Below are positions 18,701-25,200 of a DNA stretch of 64,000 bases, one piece after another (position 1 is the stretch's first letter; every line of letters begins with the position of its first letter). A model generated the notes under the pieces. It searched no databases and had not been told where the DNA came from. It worked only from the letters and a program-made list of their open reading frames with translations. Source of the stretch: SIG622 sp045600125 (GTDB taxonomy: Bacteria; Bacillota; Clostridia; Oscillospirales; CAG-382). Location of the stretch: positions 62,001 through 126,000 of the forward strand of contig JAZRXH010000091.1 in the NCBI GenBank assembly GCA_045600125.1, written 5' to 3'. Made by a program: the position numbers and the translations under genes.

Positions 18701-19068
18701 GTTTCTGCCTTAGACTCGGTCTTCATCTCGGGCTTTGTCTCTGCCTTTGACTCGGGCTTTTCCTCTGCCTCTGCCTTTGCCTCGGCGGTCTTGGCGGACT
18801 TTGCGGACTTCTTGGGAGCCTTGGCGGCTTCCTCGGCGGCTCTTGCCGCCTCCACGTCAAAGGCATAGAAATCCGCCTCGGAGCCCATGCACTTCGTCTT
18901 GGTCACGGTATCGAGGAGGATGCTCAGCTCGGTATCGTCGAGTCCCATACTGTGGGTCTTGCCGGGAATGCCCTTTTCGGTAAGTATATCGATCACTTCG
19001 TTATTCTTCAGCTTCATATCCTTTGCAAGCTGACTGATTTTTATCGTACTGTTAGAACTTGCTGCCAT
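15796..19068 (-). CDS. infB: Translation initiation factor IF-2 with long repeat-rich N-terminal region
   Basis: About 1090 residues from ATG 19068 (AAAGGTG upstream; N-terminus MAASSNSTIKISQLAKDM is the IF2_N fold). IF-2 places initiator tRNA on the 30S subunit. The G domain is intact: G1 GHVDHGKTS, G3 DTPGHEAF, G4 NKMDK; domains II to IV follow to the C-terminus. Between the N-terminal fold and the G domain lie about 360 low-complexity residues: Lys/Glu/Pro-rich PKAETKPEVK-type repeats, then Gly/Arg/Tyr/Asn-rich 31-residue tandem repeats. This insert makes it longer than Bacillus IF-2. It overlaps no neighbour; ylxQ ends 17 bp upstream. Confidence 0.97.
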   Translation of the reverse strand: MAASSNSTIKISQLAKDMKLKNNEVIDILTEKGIPGKTHSMGLDDTELSILLDTVTKTKCMGSEADFYAFDVEAARAAEEAAKAPKKSAKSAKTAEAKAEAEEKPESKAETKPEMKTESKAETKPEVKVEPKAETKPEVKAEAKPETKFEPKAETKPEGKPEIKTERKPEQTRSDDGERKPFNERKPYGDRQGQPNGQGTGSYNRDGAQNGQGRPYGDRKPYGDRPNGQGAGGYNRDGAQNGQGRPYGDRKPYGDRPNGQGAGGYNRDGAQNGQGRPYGDRKPYGDSNRFGSQSGYNRDGAQGAQSGRFQQNGQGAQSGSFGNTRNGASFGDRPQGGSFGDRKKPQNQRGSQNGRFGGAGKEDDFDNQSVRQPSIKPVFDKDGRAKSLYKSENAGKKTYDTTSEEGGTVRLVDLRSGEVDLSKYDEKFENLAGSDKYEGGSSKKKNPRNDQNKSAPKNAGGRIAKSDSQSGYQKGGKHDKFGKKNKGAAGFEPTKKFTGPVTIPDEIMISDLAATLKITTGEVIKKLLMIGLDMASVGANKTVDFDTAYLVADEMGITAEREVVVTLEEKLFNDEEDTEEQLERRSPVVCVMGHVDHGKTSLLDAIRHTHVTSGEAGGITQHIGAYRVHAGGRDITFLDTPGHEAFTAMRARGAQATDIAILVVAADDGIMPQTIEAINHAKAAGIQIIVAINKMDKYGANPDAVKQELVKYELLPEEWGGDTICVPVSALKQTGIDELLEMVLLVADMKDLKANPNRAAKGIVIEAKLDKGRGPVATVLVQNGTLKNGDVVIAGMATGRVRAMTNDKGETVKTAGPSVPVEIIGLSDVPDAGDEFRAVEDERMARELVEKRKNEAKEENFRANSKVSLEDLFSQINEGAKELTVIVKADVQGSAEAVKSSLEKLSNDEVKVRVIHSAVGGITEGDVMLADASNAIIVGFNVRPDRGASDSAAQRKVDIRTYRVIYDCIEEVKAALCGMLAPEFRENVIGHAEVRQTIHVPGVGTIAGSYVTDGKVARNAQIRVLRDSVVIFEDKISSLKRFKDDVKEVASGYECGIGLERFNDIKEGDVLEAFVIEEVKRDLDSLNSDK
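18205..18483 (-). repeat. Three 93-bp in-frame tandem repeats inside infB
   Basis: Three units of 31 codons start at 18483, 18390 and 18297, each reading NGQGxGxYNRDGAQ then NGQGRPYGDRKPYGD. The copies differ mostly at synonymous positions plus a few residues in the first and last unit. Exact 93-bp spacing indicates tandem duplication, and the region is likely length-variable between strains. Confidence 0.85.
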
Positions 19069-19085
19069 TAACAACACACCTTTCA

Positions 19086-19457
19086 TCACATTTCGCAATT
19101 CTTTTTCGGTTCTTTTCCGAGCGCCTTGTAAACGATTTTCGCAAAGCCCTCGTCGCATATTGCGCAAGCTACGCAGAAGGAGGATTTGCCGAGCCTTGCG
19201 CCCAGCTGTTTTTTATCGGTCGGGAGCACTATATACGGTACCTCTTTTGCCCGCATGGCGGCGTGGAGCTTCTTTTCGGAGTTCTCCGACACGTCGCAGG
19301 CAAGTACGGCAAGCACCGTGCCGCCGCTTCTTATTTTTTCCTCGCAGACCTCGCCGCCGGTTTCCAGTTTTCCGGCACGTCTTGCGAGTCCCAGTGCACC
19401 GAGTATTTTTTCAGCCGCCGCACTGCATTCGGCTTCGGTCGCTATTTTTTCGTACAT
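19086..19457 (-). CDS. ylxQ: L7Ae/L30e-family RNA-binding protein YlxQ
   Basis: A 123-residue protein of the L7Ae/L30e/S12e/Gadd45 fold, encoded as usual between ylxR and infB. ILGALGLARRAGKLETGGE is the typical helix-turn entry, and VLAVLACDVSENSEKKL with VPYIVLPTDKKQLGARLGK forms the kink-turn RNA-binding face. It probably binds kink-turn RNA, but its cellular target is not well defined. It starts 21 bp after ylxR and ends 17 bp before infB. Confidence 0.88.
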   Translation of the reverse strand: MYEKIATEAECSAAAEKILGALGLARRAGKLETGGEVCEEKIRSGGTVLAVLACDVSENSEKKLHAAMRAKEVPYIVLPTDKKQLGARLGKSSFCVACAICDEGFAKIVYKALGKEPKKNCEM

Positions 19458-19478
19458 TGCCCTTCCTTTCCGGGAGTG

Positions 19479-19748
19479 TCACTCGTCTTCGCCTTTGAGC
19501 TGCTTTTCGATCTGTGCATATACCTCATCCGGGATCTTCACCTCAAGGCTCTTGGACAGTCTGTCGCTTTTTCGTACCTTTCCGAAGCAGACCGGATCCT
19601 TGCAGATATATACGCCCCGCCCCGATTTTTTACCGGTCAGGTCAAGTGCGACCTCTCCTTCGGGCGTCCGGACGATCCGCAGAAGCTCGTTCTTGGGGAG
19701 CCTTGCATTACAGCCCATGCATTTTCTTTCGGGTATTTTTTTGACCAT
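19479..19748 (-). CDS. ylxR: YlxR/RnpM family RNA-binding protein (DUF448)
   Basis: An 89-residue basic protein with the DUF448 signature: RKCMGCNARLPKNELLRIVR, then GRGVYICKDPVCFGK, where the paired cysteines may bind metal. In Bacillus the orthologue (RnpM) binds RNase P RNA and modulates its activity. It lies between nusA and ylxQ, the standard position. Confidence 0.92.
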   Translation of the reverse strand: MVKKIPERKCMGCNARLPKNELLRIVRTPEGEVALDLTGKKSGRGVYICKDPVCFGKVRKSDRLSKSLEVKIPDEVYAQIEKQLKGEDE

Positions 19749-19801
19749 TTTTCGTTTACCCCCGTACTGCTGCGCTTTACCGTTTCGTTTTGCGAAAAAT
19801 T

Positions 19802-21184
19802 TTATTCCTTATCCTCTGTTTCGGAAGCCTCGGCTTCCTCCGCCTTCTTGGAGGCAAGTGCCTGCGCAAATGCCGCACCGAAGGAGGTCGCCGCTTCGGT
19901 CCTTCCGGCAGCAAGGTCTTCAAGAGCCGCTTTTCTTGCTTCGGCGGCGCTCTTGATGTCTATCTTATAGCCGGTGAGTCTTGCAACGAGTCTTGCGTTC
20001 TGACCCTTCTTACCGATGGCGAGAGAAAGCTGATCGTCGTCGACCAGTACCGTGCAGGCACGGCTTCCGTCCTCGGCAAGTCTTACGGATACCACGTCGG
20101 CGGGTGCGAGCGCCGCCTTGATGAATTCCTCGGGATCCTCGCTGTACTTCACGATGTCGATCTTCTCGCCGCCGATTTCTTTTGTGACGTTGTTCTTACG
20201 CAGTCCCTTGGCGCCGATGCAGGAGCCGATGGGGTCTACGTTCTCGTCTCTCGAGTAAACGGCGAGCTTGGTTCTCGAGCCTGCCTCACGGACGATGGAT
20301 TCGATGATGACGGTGCCGTCACGGATCTCGGGAACCTCCAGCTCGAAGAGTCTCTTGACAAGGCCGGGATGGGTTCTCGAAAGGATAACGGCGGGGCCTC
20401 TGCCCTCGGTCTCCTTGCGGACCTCGGTGACGTAGACCTTGATCACGTCGCCCTCGGTGAGCACCTCGCCGGGGATCTGTTCCTTGTTGAAGAGGGTCAC
20501 GGTATTCTTGCCGATCTCGAGAGCGGCGTCGCCGTTCTTGGGATTGATCCTCGATACGACAGCGGTGACGATCTCTTCGGTCTTGTTTTCGTATTCACGG
20601 ATCATCATGCCCCGCTCGGCTTCCTTGATGGCCTGAACGACCACCTGCTTTGCGGCGTGGGCGGAGATGCGTCCGAAGGTCTTGGGCTTGAGTTCTATCT
20701 CGTAGATGTCGCCCAGCTTGTATCTCCTGCTCTTCTTGTGCGCTTCATCCAGTGTGATGTGCAGATTGGGATTGAAATGGAAGCCGTGGTTTTCGTGCTT
20801 GACCTCCACCTTTTTCGAGAGCTCCTTGTCGAACACGAAGGCTTCGTCCTCGTCCTCGGGCTCCTCTTCTTCTTCCTCGACGTAGGTACCGGCTTCGATG
20901 GCAGCCTGCTTTGCGGCTTCCTTCTCGGCTTCCTTTTCCGCCATGCGTCTTTCGTATTCCTCCTGCGCCTTGCGCTCCTCTTCTTCGATGTCGATGACGG
21001 TAAGCTGCTGGAACACCTTCACGTCCATCTTTTCTCTGTCGAGGACCACCTTCACATTGGAGGTGCCTGTCTCCTTACGGAATGCCGCCTGGAGAGCCGC
21101 TTCGACCTTTTCGATCATATAGTCCTGCGGAATGCCTTTTTGCTTTTCGATCACTTCAAGTGCCTTGAAGAATTCCTTATTCAT
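19802..21184 (-). CDS. nusA: Transcription termination/antitermination protein NusA
   Basis: A 460-residue NusA that binds RNA polymerase and nascent RNA, affecting pausing, termination and antitermination. Order: N-terminal polymerase-binding domain (MNKEFFKALEVIEKQKGIP), an S1 domain, then KH1 and KH2 (DPIGSCIGAKGLRKNNVTKE and LSLAIGKKGQNARLVARLTG). The N-terminal domain carries an acidic insert (about residues 75-100, EEEEEPEDEDEAF), and the C-terminal 40 residues are Ala/Glu-rich. The start at 21184 is the family Met; AAAGGATGG lies upstream. It follows rimP by 61 bp. Confidence 0.97.
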   Translation of the reverse strand: MNKEFFKALEVIEKQKGIPQDYMIEKVEAALQAAFRKETGTSNVKVVLDREKMDVKVFQQLTVIDIEEEERKAQEEYERRMAEKEAEKEAAKQAAIEAGTYVEEEEEEPEDEDEAFVFDKELSKKVEVKHENHGFHFNPNLHITLDEAHKKSRRYKLGDIYEIELKPKTFGRISAHAAKQVVVQAIKEAERGMMIREYENKTEEIVTAVVSRINPKNGDAALEIGKNTVTLFNKEQIPGEVLTEGDVIKVYVTEVRKETEGRGPAVILSRTHPGLVKRLFELEVPEIRDGTVIIESIVREAGSRTKLAVYSRDENVDPIGSCIGAKGLRKNNVTKEIGGEKIDIVKYSEDPEEFIKAALAPADVVSVRLAEDGSRACTVLVDDDQLSLAIGKKGQNARLVARLTGYKIDIKSAAEARKAALEDLAAGRTEAATSFGAAFAQALASKKAEEAEASETEDKE

Positions 21185-21245
21185 TTTTCCATAACCATCC
21201 TTTCGCAAATCATGCTCAATAAAGACTCAGTTTCATGTTTACCGT

Positions 21246-21734
21246 TCAGAATTCCACCGTATTTTTGAGAAGGCCGATCTTGGACATCTCGATGCAGGTC
21301 TCGCCCTCGCCGTCCTCGACCGTCACGGTGCTTTTCTCTTCGTCGTAAGCTTTGAGAACACCCTCGATTACTTTTCTGCCGTCCATAGGGGCGTAGAGCT
21401 TTGCCGATACGGGGCTTCCGATATACGCCTTTATCTGATGCGGCTTTTTCAGTTCTCTTTCAAGACCCGCCGAGGAGATCTCGAGGTAATAGCTTTCCTC
21501 GATGGGGTCTGCCTCGTCGATGATCGGATTCACGGCGTCGTTCACCATTTCGCAGTCATCGAGGCTCACGCCGCCCGGCTTGTCGATGGAGATGACGAGG
21601 GAAAGCTCGGAGCCCTCCTTGACCAGCTCCACGTCCCAGAGAGAACAGCCGCACTCCTCGATGGCGCCCTCGCAGAGATTCGTCACCAGCTCGGCAATAT
21701 TCTTCGCTTTTTTCCCGGAATTTTCTTTTGCCAA
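21246..21734 (-). CDS. rimP: Ribosome maturation factor RimP
   Basis: A 162-residue RimP needed for assembly of the 30S subunit. The two-domain family pattern is visible: CSLWDVELVKEGSELSLVIS, ISLD-like VSLDDCEMV, then YYLEISSAGLERELKKP and a C-terminal Sm-like barrel. The start is most likely TTG at 21734, which has AAAGGAAGG 8 nt upstream and gives the usual family length; a longer frame reaches an ATG at 21845 but would extend through the leader hairpin. First gene of the rimP-nusA-ylxR-ylxQ-infB-rbfA operon. Confidence 0.92.
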   Translation of the reverse strand: MAKENSGKKAKNIAELVTNLCEGAIEECGCSLWDVELVKEGSELSLVISIDKPGGVSLDDCEMVNDAVNPIIDEADPIEESYYLEISSAGLERELKKPHQIKAYIGSPVSAKLYAPMDGRKVIEGVLKAYDEEKSTVTVEDGEGETCIEMSKIGLLKNTVEF

Positions 21735-21846
21735 TGTTTCGACCTTCCTTTCACGCCGTTTTTCGGAAAACCTCCGAAAAGGCTCTGAAGCTGCCGCCCG
21801 TCCCGGGATCCCGTGAAGGGTCGTCGATGGGCGGTGCGTCGGCACG

Positions 21847-21886
21847 AGAAAAGGAAGCGACTCGCTCTCGAACCGCTCCCTTTTCC
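21847..21886 (-). promoter_or_regulatory. Stable hairpin in the leader of the rimP-nusA operon
   Basis: In the RNA GGAAAAGGGAGCG pairs with CGCTTCCTTTTC around a 15-nt loop, only about 10 nt after the predicted start of transcription and followed by TTTTC. It has the shape of a weak intrinsic terminator and could allow attenuation, for example by NusA. The function is inference. Confidence 0.5.
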
Positions 21887-21905
21887 TACATTATTCACGC
21901 TATAT

Positions 21906-21933
21906 AGTATACCACGTTTTCGGGAAAATGCAA
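21906..21933 (-). promoter_or_regulatory. Promoter of the rimP-nusA-infB operon
   Basis: On the minus strand TTGCAT (21928-21933) and TATACT (21906-21911) are 16 bp apart, giving a leader of about 165 nt before rimP. Confidence 0.75.
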
Positions 21934-22075
21934 GTGTTTTTGAAAAAAAGGAGGCGTATTTTCAAAACTTTGACTTTTTGCACAAAAGAGAAGCCATAAT
22001 GTTGAAAATATAGCGAAAATCGCACAAGACTTGCGTAAACATCATACAAATAATAAGTAAAATCCCATTTTTCAC

Positions 22076-22104
22076 TTGAAAAAAGCGAAGGGATGTGCTA
22101 TGAT
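22076..22104 (+). promoter_or_regulatory. Promoter upstream of the DUF4011-like gene
   Basis: TTGAAA (22076-22081) and TATGAT (22099-22104) are 17 bp apart. The rest of the 529-bp divergent spacer 21735-22263 holds the rimP leader and promoter, AT-rich DNA and a leader of about 150 nt for the plus-strand gene; no other gene is seen. Confidence 0.7.
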
Positions 22105-22263
22105 AAGAATGGTAGAGTGTAGCAGTGTCACAGCATCGGCGATTTCCCCCGCATTTTTCGCATTCCGGTGCTCCGGGCTTTTCCCTTTGATATGATTCGT
22201 CTGAACGGGAACCGAAAAACTGCTGTAAGAAAACAGAAACGGAAACAAAAAGGTGGTTTCATT

Positions 22264-25200
22264 ATGTCTATGTCGGAACAGACCGTCAATTTCTCAGTCG
22301 CCCTTGACTTGGCTCCGGTTTATACCGCAGCGCACATCCTTTGCGGCATCCCTCTTGTCACAAGGGGAGTTCTTTCGGATATCACGGTGCGCCGGAATGC
22401 CGTCCTCAGCACAAGGCTTTCGCTGTCGACCCAGCGGGGCGAGATCTACACGGGGACGTATGAAACGGTCCTTCCTTTCCCGACTCATTACGACGGTCAG
22501 AGAATACGGCTCCCCATTCGCTTCCCGGCAGACGCTTTTGACTGCGGGAAGGCGCTGTCTTCCGTTTCCGAAAAGACCGATCTGCGCATCCGTCTTTCGG
22601 TGACCTTTGACGGCAGTACAGCCGTCTTCTCCAGAGATATCCGTTTTCTTCCCTACGGCTTTGTCTGTGCCGAAATGCCCCCGGAGCTGCTCGGTACCTA
22701 CGTTCTTCCGGGCGCCGACTTTGCACAGGCGCTTTGCAGCCGTGCGCAGGCAGCTATCCGGGAAGCCGAAGGCCTTACCCTCGGAGCGCCGTCCGACAAC
22801 GCCGTCCGCTACGCCTCGGCGCTGTATTCCGTCCTCAAGGCGGAGGGCTTTTCCCATGACGCTTCCCGCCGGGAGGTCACCGAGGGCGAGTGTACCGTCC
22901 GGGACATGAGCGAGATCCTTTCGGCAAAAAGCAGAACGCTTGGCAAAACGGAAACCGCTCTTCTCTTTGCCTCCTGCGCCGAGCGAATGGGCTTATCCGT
23001 CTGGATCGCTTTCCTGCGGAAGGGCGCCGGTGCCCAAAGCGTGCTCATCGGCATCGACATCGGCGATGGTGTCCCCACCGTGACCGTCAGCGAAAGTATC
23101 TCCTACCTTCGTGCAAGATGCAGAGACGGCAAAACCGTATTTTTCAATATAGATAACCTTCTCGACGGCGGCAGCGCCGACTTTTCGTACAGCTGCTCCG
23201 AGGCGGAAAAGCTCCTCTTCAAAAGCAGCTCGTCCCTGACCTCCGCCGTCAGTATCGCAAGCGCAAGACTTCTCGGCGTGCTCTCTCTTCGTCCGCACGG
23301 CTCGGCAGGACTTTCGGAGTCCCCCGTGCATTACTCGGCGTTCGACAACGTAAAGGACGCCCTCGGAGAGATCGAAGCGGCGGAAAGCGCCTGCTGTCTT
23401 GACAGCTTCTCCCCCACTGCCGAAGATCACCTCGGGATCGTTTCGGGCATAAATCTTCCGTCGTTCGGGGAAAACTATCTTCTCTCCCCGATGGACGACG
23501 ATTCTCTGCGCCTTTCCCCGGACATAGTGGGAGAGTTCACGGCGTTCTCCTCTGTTCCGAAGCAGGTAAGAAACAACAGCGACAAGGAGCGGTATTCCGG
23601 GCACGTGACGGCTCTGCAGGCAAAATTCAAAGATCTGCGGGAGAAAAACGTCCTCACCGTTTACCCGTCCGCCTACCTTCTCCTTTGCGAAAAGCCCGAC
23701 ACCGTTCGGATCCGTGATGAATTCATCCACAGTGCAAAAGCACTGTCCGAGGAAAACGGGCGCCTTTATGCCGCCTTCGGCATCGTTCGAAAAAAAGAGA
23801 AAAAAGCATCCGAAGCCTACGCACCCTGCTGCTTCGTTCCCTGCGAGATCCTCGAGAAGGACGGGCAGTTTCTTCTGCGGTTCGGCACGGGAGACGTCCT
23901 CCCGAACCGTGTCCTTCTTTCCGAGATCTGTCGGAAGGAAGGAAAGAATTGCGCCTCGGTGCAGAAGCCGGAGGACCCGGTTTCCGTTCTGGAAGCCTTC
24001 CGGAAAGCGGCGGACGGCTCGGACGTTTTCACGGTGACCGGTGAAATATTCCTTTGCCGCTTCGATTTGTGGCCGCTCAGCGCCAAAGCGTGCGTGGAAA
24101 GAGCCGACGGAAGGAAATTCGAGTCCTTCCTCGAGAGCGGAAAATACGAAGGATCGGATAAGAAAGACGGGACGCAGGAAAGCCTTTGCTGTCCCTTTGA
24201 CAGAACCTCGGTCATGAAGAGCTTTCTTTCGGCAGCCTTCCGGGACAGTGTGATCCTCTCCGCCCCCGGCGGCTGCGGTCGGAACGAAAGTGCGGCAAAT
24301 CTTGTCTGCTCGGAGGTATTTGCCGGCAGGAACGTGCTGGGTGCTTCGGAATATGCCGACTCGCTGTCCGGCATAGAGGCTTGCCTTGACACGGCGGGAC
24401 TCTCGGAGCTGTATCTTGACGTATCCGAAAAGAAAGGGCTGTGCCGCAAGATCGAAGCCGATCTTGAAGCGGTGTCTGCGGAGCCGGACTTCCCGGACAG
24501 TGCCTTCGGCGGCTCGGAAAGCGCCGAAGAAGCGCTCGACGAATATGCGGACGAAATCTTTTCGGAATACGGCTTCGGGCTTTCTCTTGCGGACGTATCG
24601 GAAAAATACGCTCTCTGCGACAGGTCGTGCGGCGGCAAAAAGAATATCGGACTTACGCTTTCGGCATGCGATCTCCCGTCGGAGGAGTACGGTGAGCTTC
24701 TCGAGTGCGCCTCGGAGCTTGCCGGGAAAGCGGCTTCTCTGTCTTCGGAGCTTGCCGGAGAGACGCCGGTAAGATTCTCCTTTGACAAAATACACGCTCT
24801 TACACTGCCCGCCTCCGGCTTTGATGAGATATTGAAAAACGCTTCGGAAAGCCTCCGGCAGTTCACCGAAAGATCCGCCTTTTCCCGTGAAGTCCTCGGG
24901 ATCACCGACCGGGTCCTCGGCGGGGTACAGAGCTTCTGTGCCTTCGGTGAGTTTTTGCAGCTCGTGGTCTCCTCCCGGGTCGACTATATTCCCGACGGCA
25001 TTTTCAGCGGAAGCACCGTAAAGAATGCGGAATGCATCACCGAGCTTTGCGGTCTTCTCGACCGGCTGTACGAGGCAAAGCAAGCGCTCGGGAAATACGA
25101 CGAGCTTCCTTCCTGCAGTGCCTTCGGCGTCCTATATAAAAAGTGGCACGGAGCGGAAAACAATCCCTTTGTCCGCAGCAGCGTGATGCACGAGCTTCGG

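Noticed and set aside
16072..18750. A long open frame (892 codons) on the plus strand opposite infB
   Set aside because: It mirrors the repetitive coding of IF-2, has Val/Leu/Gly-biased composition with no family features and no ribosome binding site; it is a shadow of infB.
21866..21876. A GGTTCGA-like string in the rimP leader considered as a tRNA T-loop
   Set aside because: It is the loop of a single hairpin; no cloverleaf, anticodon arm or acceptor stem can be formed.
22993..25083. A 696-codon minus-strand frame inside the DUF4011-like gene
   Set aside because: No start signals or domain features; the plus-strand gene shows family homology throughout.
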